Assembly: GCF_049647105.1 (NCBI RefSeq)
Contig: NZ_JBARWZ010000016.1
Coordinates: 1-64,000 of the forward strand
DNA: 64,000 bases
DNA from: Actinophytocola sp049647105
Lineage (GTDB): Bacteria > Actinomycetota > Actinomycetes > Mycobacteriales > Pseudonocardiaceae
Reading direction: 5' to 3'
In this document: positions 16,285 through 24,500 of the stretch, piece after piece
Numbering within the stretch: position 1 is the stretch's first letter
Layout: each line of letters begins with the position of its first letter
The notes under the pieces: generated by a model
Database searches by the model: none
Told to the model about the DNA's origin: nothing
The model's input: the letters and a program-made list of their open reading frames with translations, nothing else
Translations under genes and position numbers: made by a program

Positions 16285-18285
16285 CTAGGACTTGTCGGAC
16301 AGGTTCTTCAGCATCGCGTTGTAGGCGGCGTGATCGGAGTCGTCGCCCTCGATGTCGGCGCGGCGATCCTGCCGCCGGGCCTCGCGGTCGTCCGCACGGG
16401 CCCACTGGACCAGCAGCGCGACCAGCACGATCAGCAGCGGCAGCTCACCGGCCGCCCACGCGATCCCGCCGCCGAGCCGCTGGTCGGACAGCAGGTCGGT
16501 GTTCCACGTCAACGCGAGCCGCCGGTAGAACTGCTCGCCGATGATCGTGCTCATGCCCATGAGGATCACGCCGAAGAACGCGTGGAACGGCAGGGACGCG
16601 AACACCATGCCGAGGCGCGCGACGTGCGGCAGCCTGCGCGGCGAGGGATCGATGCCGATCACCGGCCAGTAGAAGAGATAGCCCACCAGCAGGAAGTGGG
16701 CGTTCATCACCAGGTGCGCCCAGTGCTTGTCCAGCGCCCAGTCGAAGAGGCCGGAGAAGTACAGGACGTAGAACGATCCGACGAACAGCACGAGCGCGAC
16801 GACGGGGTGGGTCAGGAAACGCGACAACGGCGAACGGACCAGCGTCAGCAGCCACTCACGCGGTCCTGGCACCCCGTCCTTGCCCGCCACCGGCAGCGCA
16901 CGCAGCGCCAGCAGGACCGGCCCGCCGAGCACCAGCAGCACCGGCGCCAGCATCGACAGCATCATGTGCACTTCCATGTGCACGCTGAACATGGCGGCCG
17001 AGTACCGGCCGATGCCGGACGAGGTGGCGACGAGGATCACCGCGCAACCGGCGAGCCACGCGACTACCCGGCCCATCGGCCACGTGTCACCCCTGGCCAG
17101 CAGCTTGCGCACGCCAAGCACGTACAGGACGGCCATGACGATCGCGAGCGTGCCGAAGATGAGGTCGAACCGCCACGAGGTCAACAGGTTCACCAGCGTC
17201 GGCGGGGCGTCGATCGGGTAGCCCAGCTCCCGTTCGACCTGGCCGGGCAGGTACTCGAGCTGCGGCGGCGGGGTGCGGGCCAGCGCGACCGCGATGCCGA
17301 TGGTGAGGAACATGACCAGCACCTCGACCGCGGCGAGCCGCACCAGAAGCCTGCTGGTGCCGCCTTCCTGGATGGCGCGGACGCTGTACTCCCGGTGGAA
17401 GTAGCCGAACGCGCCGAGCAGCACCAGCGCGACGATCTTGGCGACCACCACCCGCCCGTAGGGGGTGGTGAAGACCTCGCTGAGCGGCACGCGCACCCAG
17501 GAATTGATGACGCCAGAGGCCGCCATCGCGATCCAGCACACCAGCGCCACCGAGGAGAAGCGGGTGACGGCGACCGTCATCGCGGGCCCACGATCGAAAC
17601 GCCGGGCATACATCATCAGCGCGACCAGCCCGCCGACCCACAGCGAGGCGGCGACGAGATGGAACACGAGGCTGTTGCTGGCCAGGTCGTGGTTGCCGCC
17701 CGACGACGAGTGCCCGGTCATCGGCACCGGCAGCACGCCGAAGACCGCGAGGCCGAACAGTCCCGTGACCCAGCCCCAGGACAGCACGACGAACGCGGCG
17801 AAAGCGATGAAAAGGGCGACGCCCGCGGTGATCAGCCATGCCTTGGCCTGTTCGAGCTCACTGACGAGCTCGAACATCAGCGACGAGTCGCGCAGCATCT
17901 GCGACACCGGGCGGCCGACCGCGTCGGCGACCAGGAACGGAACGGACGCGATCGCACCCGCGAACCACACGAGCGCCGACCACGCCGCGGTCCGCAGCGC
18001 CGCGTAGCCACCCGCGCCGACCATGCCCGTCTTCTGTGGTGCCACGAGGAACGCGGCGAACAACAGCGACCCGACGGTGAGCACGGCGCCCGCTTCCGCC
18101 GCCACGCGGACCGCCGCGCCCAACTGCACGTCCAGCGTCGCGTCTGGGGCGGTGAAGCTGAGCAGCACCACGGCGACCAGCGCCGCGAACGGTGCCGCCA
18201 CGAAGATCAGCGGTACGACGCTGGGGACCCGCGAATGGGTGGATTTCGCGATGCTGTCGACGGACACTCCTTGGACTTTAGTCAC
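16285..18285 (-). CDS. CopD-CtaG fusion membrane protein (copper transport / cytochrome oxidase assembly)
   Basis: A 666-residue polytopic protein. The N-terminal about 330 residues have the CopD topology with a conserved signature around LVFHLVAASLWVGGLVAL (copper-resistance D). The C-terminal half is a caa3-type CtaG domain: FSVHMEVHMMLSMLAPVLLVLGGP, the FLTHPVVALVLFVGSFY segment and NAHFLLVGYLFYWPVIG carry the conserved His residues. Such fusions are common in actinobacteria and are thought to move copper for oxidase assembly. GTG 18285 is 6 bases beyond the stop of the MFS gene, so the genes are probably coupled, although no clear Shine-Dalgarno sequence precedes this start. GTG 18267 is an alternative. 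Confidence 0.93.
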   Translation of the reverse strand: MTKVQGVSVDSIAKSTHSRVPSVVPLIFVAAPFAALVAVVLLSFTAPDATLDVQLGAAVRVAAEAGAVLTVGSLLFAAFLVAPQKTGMVGAGGYAALRTAAWSALVWFAGAIASVPFLVADAVGRPVSQMLRDSSLMFELVSELEQAKAWLITAGVALFIAFAAFVVLSWGWVTGLFGLAVFGVLPVPMTGHSSSGGNHDLASNSLVFHLVAASLWVGGLVALMMYARRFDRGPAMTVAVTRFSSVALVCWIAMAASGVINSWVRVPLSEVFTTPYGRVVVAKIVALVLLGAFGYFHREYSVRAIQEGGTSRLLVRLAAVEVLVMFLTIGIAVALARTPPPQLEYLPGQVERELGYPIDAPPTLVNLLTSWRFDLIFGTLAIVMAVLYVLGVRKLLARGDTWPMGRVVAWLAGCAVILVATSSGIGRYSAAMFSVHMEVHMMLSMLAPVLLVLGGPVLLALRALPVAGKDGVPGPREWLLTLVRSPLSRFLTHPVVALVLFVGSFYVLYFSGLFDWALDKHWAHLVMNAHFLLVGYLFYWPVIGIDPSPRRLPHVARLGMVFASLPFHAFFGVILMGMSTIIGEQFYRRLALTWNTDLLSDQRLGGGIAWAAGELPLLIVLVALLVQWARADDREARRQDRRADIEGDDSDHAAYNAMLKNLSDKS

Positions 18286-18291
18286 CGGCGT

Positions 18292-19500
18292 CTAGAGCGT
18301 CGCCGGTGCGATCGACTCCTTTTCCTGTTCGGCCACCTCGTCCTCGCGCCTGCGGGCGGCGGCCGACGCGAGCGCGACCGGTGCGATCAGCAACGCGACG
18401 ACGCCGGCGAAACCGATCGCGAACTCCAGGTTCGTCAGCTGCGCGACGCCGCCGATCATCGGCGGGCCGATCAGGAAGCCCGAGTAGGCGATGGTCGTGA
18501 CGAACCCGATCTCCCGCTCGCCGCCCGTCCCGTCGCCCCGCCTGCCGACGGCGCCCGCGAGGTCGAGCGCGACCGGGAACGCGAACGCGAGACCACCACC
18601 GGCCAGCGCGAACCCGGCGTAGGCGAGCCACGCGAGCGGCACGATCGCGATCATGATCATGCCGAGTCCTGCCATCAGGGAACCGGCCACCAGCACCTTC
18701 ACCGCACCGAACCGGCGCTCGATCTGCTCGCCGAACAGGCGAACGACGCCCATCGCGATACAGAAGACCGAGAACGTGACCGCGCCCGCCGCCTCGGACA
18801 TGCCGCGCTCGCGGACGCCGAACAAGGCCGACCAGTCGCCGTTGGCGCCCTCGACGACGGCGGAGAACAACGCGATCATGCCGAGCAGCCACAGGACCGG
18901 CCTGCGCAGCATGCGGCGGTCGCGGCCGGTGCGCTCGACGGTGCCTGCGCCGGCCTGCTCACGGGGCACGAACCTGATCACGCCCGCGGTGAACAGCACG
19001 GTGACGCCCGCGACCAGCGAGAAGTGCGGGACCAGGCCGAGCCCGTGTCCCGCGGCGAACGCGGCGCCCATCGACCCGGCCAGTGCGCCGAAGCTGAACC
19101 CGGCGTGGAAGACCGGCATCAGCGGGCGTTCCGTGCGGCGGATGACGGTCACCGCGGCCACGTTCATGGCCACGTCGAGCATGCCGACCGAGGCGCCGAG
19201 CAGGACGAGGACGAGTCCCAGCTGCACCGGTGAGCCGACCGAGGCCAGGATCGGCAGGACGGCCGCGGTCGTGAGCGCAGAGCCGAGCACCATCACCCGT
19301 GCGCCGAACCGCGCGCACAGCCGGCCGGCGAACGACGCGGCGGCGATCATGCCGATGCTCGCGCCGAGCAGTGCCAGGCCGAGCACACCGGCGCCTGCGC
19401 CGATCTGTTCGGCCAGCGTCGGCATGCGTGGCGCCCACGAGCCGATGACGACGCCGTTGAGCGCGAACACCAAGAACACCGACAGACGCCCCGAACGCAC
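18292..19500 (-). CDS. MFS transporter under LacI-type control
   Basis: A 402-residue protein with about 12 hydrophobic helices and the MFS pattern of two six-helix halves (LALLGASIGMIAAASFAGRL, GRLCARFGARV loop). The substrate is not identifiable; the family resembles YbjJ-like exporters. I chose GTG 19500 because AGGGAGGAG lies 6 bases upstream. The longer ATG 19557 frame would place the palindromic operator inside the coding sequence and has no good ribosome site. It is transcribed divergently from a LacI-family gene, and the CopD-CtaG gene follows 6 bases after its stop. Confidence 0.88.
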   Translation of the reverse strand: MRSGRLSVFLVFALNGVVIGSWAPRMPTLAEQIGAGAGVLGLALLGASIGMIAAASFAGRLCARFGARVMVLGSALTTAAVLPILASVGSPVQLGLVLVLLGASVGMLDVAMNVAAVTVIRRTERPLMPVFHAGFSFGALAGSMGAAFAAGHGLGLVPHFSLVAGVTVLFTAGVIRFVPREQAGAGTVERTGRDRRMLRRPVLWLLGMIALFSAVVEGANGDWSALFGVRERGMSEAAGAVTFSVFCIAMGVVRLFGEQIERRFGAVKVLVAGSLMAGLGMIMIAIVPLAWLAYAGFALAGGGLAFAFPVALDLAGAVGRRGDGTGGEREIGFVTTIAYSGFLIGPPMIGGVAQLTNLEFAIGFAGVVALLIAPVALASAAARRREDEVAEQEKESIAPATL

Positions 19501-19538
19501 CGGCTTCTCCTCCCTAAGTATTCCTCGCGGACCATCGT

Positions 19539-19554
19539 ACTGAAGCGCTTCAGT
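19539..19554. promoter_or_regulatory. Perfect 16-bp LacI-type operator palindrome
   Basis: ACTGAAGCGCTTCAGT is a perfect palindrome with the central CG typical of LacI/GalR operators (TGAAGC-GCTTCA). It lies about 40 bases upstream of the MFS start and 45 bases upstream of the LacI-family start. A further TGAAGC half-site is at 19572-19577. The location suggests that the adjacent regulator represses both genes. Confidence 0.8.
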
Positions 19555-19598
19555 CATGGCTACGGGTTTGCTGAAGCACCTGGTCGTAGGCTTGCGCG

Positions 19599-20678
19599 GT
19601 GACCCAGGACCGGGAAAGGCGACCGACGCTGGACACCGTTGCCCAGCACGTCGGCGTCTCCCGGGCGACGGTGTCGAACGCGTACAACCGGCCGGACCAG
19701 CTGTCCACCGCCCTGCGTGAGCGGATCATCGCGACCGCCAAGCAACTCGGGTACGCCGGACCGGACCCGGTCGCGCGGAGCCTCGCGACCAAACAGGCAG
19801 GCTCGGTGGCGTTCATGCTGTGCGACGGGCTGTCGTCGGCGTTCTCCGACCCGGCGCTGTCGATCATGCTCGACGCCCTGTCGTCCACAGTGGACAGCGG
19901 AGAGCGGTCTCTGCTGCTCCTGCCCGGTCTGAGCGGCGACGGACCGCGCGCGCGGTCCGTGATGCGGGCGCAGACCGACATCGTGGTGGCCTACTCGCTG
20001 CCGGACAACGCGCCCGCACTAGAGGCGGTACAGGCACGCGACCTGCCGCTCGTGGTGGTCGACCAGCCCGCCGTGCCACGGTCGGCACGGGTACGGGTGG
20101 ACGACAAGGGCGGCGCGTACCTGGCCGCGAAGCACGTCGCGGAGCTGGGACACCGGCGGGTGGGCATCGTCGGCCTCGGCCTGAGCGCGGACGGCGTCGG
20201 CGGGCCGGTCAGCAGGCAGAGAATCGAAGACGCACACTTCGAGGTGACCCTCGACCGCCTTGCCGGATACCTCAAAGCCCTGGGTGAACAGGGTATTGTC
20301 GCTGAGTCGGTGCCGTTCTGGGAGGCGCCGGGCAACGCACGCGAGATGGGCAGGGAGGGCGCCAGGTGGCTGTTCGGCCTCGAACCGAGACCGACCGCGG
20401 TGCTCTGCATGTCCGACGAGCTGGCGCTGGGCGCGATCCGCGCCGCGAACGAGCTCGGACTGTCGGTACCGGGAGAGGTCTCCATCGTGGGCTTCGATGA
20501 CACCCCGGCCGCCAGCTGGGCCGATCCGCCACTGACCACCGTGCGCCAGGACCTCGTCGCCAAGGGCCGACAGGCCGGTGAGCTGGCGTTACGCATGCTC
20601 GACGGCGCAAGACCGGGCAGACAGGTCACTCTCGAAGTGGACCTCCAGGTCCGCGGCTCGACTGCCGCGGCGGTGTGA
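19599..20678 (+). CDS. LacI-family transcriptional regulator
   Basis: A 359-residue repressor. The N-terminal helix-turn-helix is TLDTVAQHVGVSRATVSNAYN (hallmark VSRATVSNAYNRP, residues about 10-35), with a hinge helix near DPVARSLATKQAG. The remainder is a periplasmic-binding-protein-like ligand domain (SVAFMLCDG, VSIVGFDDTPAASWADPPLTTVRQ near the C-terminus). Effector ligands are usually sugars, but the residues do not reveal which. It starts at GTG 19599 and is divergent from the MFS transporter with a perfect operator between them, so autoregulation and control of the transporter are likely. Confidence 0.95.
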   Translation: MTQDRERRPTLDTVAQHVGVSRATVSNAYNRPDQLSTALRERIIATAKQLGYAGPDPVARSLATKQAGSVAFMLCDGLSSAFSDPALSIMLDALSSTVDSGERSLLLLPGLSGDGPRARSVMRAQTDIVVAYSLPDNAPALEAVQARDLPLVVVDQPAVPRSARVRVDDKGGAYLAAKHVAELGHRRVGIVGLGLSADGVGGPVSRQRIEDAHFEVTLDRLAGYLKALGEQGIVAESVPFWEAPGNAREMGREGARWLFGLEPRPTAVLCMSDELALGAIRAANELGLSVPGEVSIVGFDDTPAASWADPPLTTVRQDLVAKGRQAGELALRMLDGARPGRQVTLEVDLQVRGSTAAAV

Positions 20679-20776
20679 ACTCAGGCCAACTTGGCCGGAA
20701 CGAGAAACGCCAGAGCCTCCACGAACGATCAGACCCACTGGGACTGCCATCCGCCTCCGGCGGGCGGCAGCCTCAT

Positions 20777-20849
20777 GCCCTCGTAGCTCAGCGGACAGAG
20801 CAGGAGCCTTCTAAGCTCTGGGTCGCAGGTTCGAGTCCTGCCGGGGGCG
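20777..20849 (+). tRNA. tRNA-Arg (anticodon TCT)
   Basis: A complete 73-base cloverleaf. Acceptor GCCCTCG (20777-20783) pairs with CGGGGGC (20842-20848) using a T-G wobble; the D stem is GCTC/GAGC, the anticodon stem GGAGC/GCTCT encloses loop CTTCTAA with anticodon TCT, and the T arm is GCAGG-TTCGAGT-CCTGC. The discriminator is G and the 3' CCA is not encoded. It reads AGA. Transposase debris and the accessory island start directly after it. Confidence 0.95.
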
Positions 20850-20988
20850 CGCAAAACATGGGCAACATCAACAGCCGAGCGGCTGGTACTGGAAGACACC
20901 TACCAGGTGTGAGTGCCAGTCGTTGCGGCTGTTGGTGGTCTTGTCTCGCCGGTTCCTGCACAGTCCTGGTTGTACGACCAATGACACC

Positions 20989-21216
20989 GGCTTGGATCGA
21001 GGTCTTCTCATCACTGGAGATCACAAACTCCCGCGGCCCGAGCTTGCGGCCCTCCCAACGACCTTCGTAGAGGTCCAGCACCCGCTCGGCCTTGACCGCG
21101 AAATCCGGGTCCCGGGGAAACAACCACGACCGGAACTGCCAGGGTTTGATCGCGTCCCGGGCCAGCCAGCGGCGCACCGTGGCCGGCGACATCTGCTCGG
21201 CCACACCCTGCGCCAC
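20989..21216 (-). pseudogene. IS630-family transposase remnant
   Basis: About 76 codons match the N-terminal linker region of actinobacterial IS630-type transposases: RRWLARDAIKPWQFRSWLFP, then the RVLDLYEGRW segment and the first catalytic-aspartate motif SSDEKTSIQA. Sequence upstream (the rest of the helix-turn-helix) is out of frame, and everything after the first catalytic motif is replaced by unrelated codons. It is therefore a dead fragment. It lies about 140 bases from the 3' end of tRNA-Arg. The rest of 20850-21504 contains no gene I recognise. Confidence 0.7.
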
Positions 21217-21504
21217 CCCATGGCCTGCGACTGGTATCAGCGGCAGGTTCGCCCCTGTGCAGCCGTAACCAGCACATCCACGTTCATCACTATCCAGGCC
21301 ACGACCTCATCGGACGACGTATGGCGGCGCACTGCAGCTCATATAGCCAGCACGAACCCGTAACTGCGAGACTGTCCAGCACTACGACGTGAGGCGAGCT
21401 GGCCGCGCGCGGTTGCTTCAGCCGATCTTTCGCCGTCGAGTGTTCTCGGCAGCGTTGTGGACGCGGGCTGCGCGTCCACCACCTTGGTGCTTTCGGGGCA
21501 CAGG

Positions 21505-24500
21505 TCACGTCGAACGACTGTACCGCCGCTCACCTCGTGGGCCATGGCGTTCTAGCAGGTCGCGTTCGTAGAGGGCGCGGAGCAGGTCTTGGGCGCGGTT
21601 CGCACTAACCTGCAACGCCTTGCGCACGTCGGCGTTGGTGATCGGCCGGGTCGCGGACAACTTCCATACCGCGTGTAGCTCCGGGTCGTTGAGGTCGGCG
21701 TCAAGTCGGTCCAGTCGCTCGGCGAGCACGTATTGGGTCCCTCGACGCTGTCCCTGCTTGTCGAGCAAGCCCTCGGCGACCAACGCCGCGAGCGTGGCCC
21801 GAGCCGTGTCGGCATCCACTGCGAGGAGGTCTCGGACGATCTCGTTGGTCAGCGCCCGCCGACCAGCCTCACGCAGTACCTGCGTACGTTGGTCCGCGGT
21901 CGGCTGCGATACCTCCGGTGTGCTGACCGACGGGACGTCTCCTGGCAGGACGTAGCGGGTGCCGCGGGTCTGTCCGATCCGTGCCAACAGCCCGATCGAC
22001 ACCATGCGTGTCAGCACCTCCCGCGCTTCCGCGGTGGTGATGCCGTACTGCTCAGCTACCTGAACGGACGACAGCGGGCCGGCTTTGGCCAGCGTCGTCA
22101 ACGATCTGGTGAGCTCGTCGGGTGTCAGGTCCGAATTCGACGGTAGCGGAGCGGTCGCCACGGGGTCACTAGTGACGGTGGCGAGCCGTACCGGCTCCGC
22201 CGGCTTGATCTCGTCGGGCTCTGGCTCGTCCTGTGTGGGTTCGTCGGGCTGCGCGGTCGTCGTCGGCGTCCACGCCACCTGTGCCTCGCCGGCGGCGGCG
22301 TCCGTGGCGGTGGCGTGCGGACCGATGCGCAGGCTGTTGAGGGTGGGCCACAGTGACGACAGCGCGCGTTCCCGGTTCAGGTAGTACTGGGACTCGCGGA
22401 CCCGCCAGAACGTCCAGTCGCAGCGCTTCAGCTCCTGTTCGCGTTGGAGGTCGGCGATCCGTTGCTCCGGTGTGGTGTGGAATGCGTCGCCGTCACATTC
22501 GACGGCCAGTTTGCCCGCCGCCCCGGTCACCACCAGGTCGATCCGCCGTCCGTTGGCTTCTACCTGCGGTGTGACGTGGTAGCCGCGCGCGGTGATGTCG
22601 AGGAAGACCCGCTGTTCGAATAATGAGTCGAACGGGGGCTGCCGGACATCGGGCGAGACGTCGGTGAGCGCAGGTGGCAGCGGGGCCGAGCCGGTGCTCA
22701 GCATGTAGGTCAGCAGGGAGTGGCGGAGGTCGGTCGTGCGCAGTCGGTCGGCGGTGACTGAGTGGAACAGCCAGAGCTGGTCCTGCGCCCTGGACGCGGC
22801 CACGTTGAACCGACGGCGGAACTCGTCCCGGGTCAGCGACGCGAAGTTCTGTTCCGGGGCCACGACCAGCGACAACCACACCACGTGCCGCTCGTCGCCC
22901 TGGAAGTCCGGTGGTGTGCCGACGCGGAAGCGTCGCTGCTCCCAGTCCTCGGCACTCATCCGCGCGCCGATCTCCGCGGTGATCAGGTCCACCTGGGACT
23001 GTCCCTGAAGCACCACGACGCCGAACGTCTTGCCGTCGTATGCCGGATCGTCGAGACAGGTCAGCACGGAGTCGGCGATGGCTTTCGCCTCCACCGGGTT
23101 GGTCAACGTGGCGTTCTGTCCCTCGACGTAGGCGCCGCTGACATAGGTGGTGCGCAGCGGAGGCAGGCGATCTGCGCCGAACTGCCGCACCGGCACGAGC
23201 GGGGCGTCGAGGTAGAACTCGTTCGACGACCAGGCGATGATCTCCGGCATGCACCGGAAGTGCTCGCGCAGGCGGACCATCTGCCCGAAGCGGGAACGCA
23301 GCATCGAGAAGATGCTGGACTTCGGGGTGAGGTCCGCGCGCAGGTACTCCGGCACGTCCGGCAGCTCGGTGTCCAACCGCTGGAAGATCGGGTTGAGCGA
23401 TCCGGCACCGATCTCCGACGGCGTGCACTGCTTGTCGTCGCCGACCACGATCACTCTTGGCGCCAGCCAGAGCAGGAAGCTGCTGGTCAGCTCCGCCTGA
23501 CTGGCTTCGTCCACGATGACGACGTCGAACGCGTTGGGTTCGGCCGGGATCGACGCGAGCACCTGCTGCACCGGCATCACCCAGGCTGGCACGGCCTCCT
23601 GGGCGACGACCATGGCCTGCCGCGCTGCCTGCCGGAACTTCTCCGCGTACTTGCCGGTGCCCTTGCCGACGTTCGACATGGCCGACCGGTAGCTCTGCAA
23701 CGCCTGCACCTGGCGGGCACTCATCCGCTCCATCGAGGCCTTCCAGGCCTTCGCCGCCGCGAGGTCGGCGGTGAGCACGGCGAGGTCGCTCACCGTCGAC
23801 GCCAGCTCGGCGTCGAGCTGGTCCTCCAGTCCGTGCTGGGCTCGTTCGTCGAGCCACGTCCTGGCGCACGCCCATGCCCACGCCGGCGACCACCGCGCGA
23901 GCCGCGTCTGCCAGTCGGGGTGGTCCGGCGTCGCAGCCAGCATGGTGCGCAGTTCGGGCGCGCGATCGGTCAGGCGCTGGTCGAGTTCGTCACAGACGAG
24001 CTGGTCCCGCTGCTGGGTTCGGGCATGATCGAGCGCAGCCAGTGCCTCGGCGTAGCGGGCCACGTCCATCGCCCGGATCGCGTCCGCCACGGCGGTCAGC
24101 TCCGGCGGTCGTGCGGAGGTGGACACCAGGGCGAGCACCTCGTCGGCGGTGCGGACCAGCTCGGCCTGCGCGAGAGCGGCCCGCATGCTGTCCGCCACGG
24201 CGCTCGTGACCGAGCCGATCAGATCCAGGTGGTCGATCGACGTCAGCGCAGGCCGGGTCGTGGCCGGCAGAACGGACAGGGGTTTCGCGAGTTCACTGCC
24301 CGCGGCGAGCACCGCCCCGACCAACGAACAGAGGTGACGAACCTGCCGGAGGCGTTCGACCAGGGAGCCGCGATCCAGTTCCAGCGGAATGGTCAGGCCA
24401 AGAGGCGCGAACGCCATCGCGAGGGTCCTCGCTGCCGCCAGGACCCGCAGGTGCCGGGCCGCGACGATGACCGTCTCACTGGTGCTGGGCACCACGCCTG

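Noticed and set aside
16240..19233. 997-codon plus-strand open frame
   Set aside because: Composition (Arg/Gln/His/Asp-rich) is that of a shadow; it lies across the CopD-CtaG and MFS genes, whose helices and motifs are clear.
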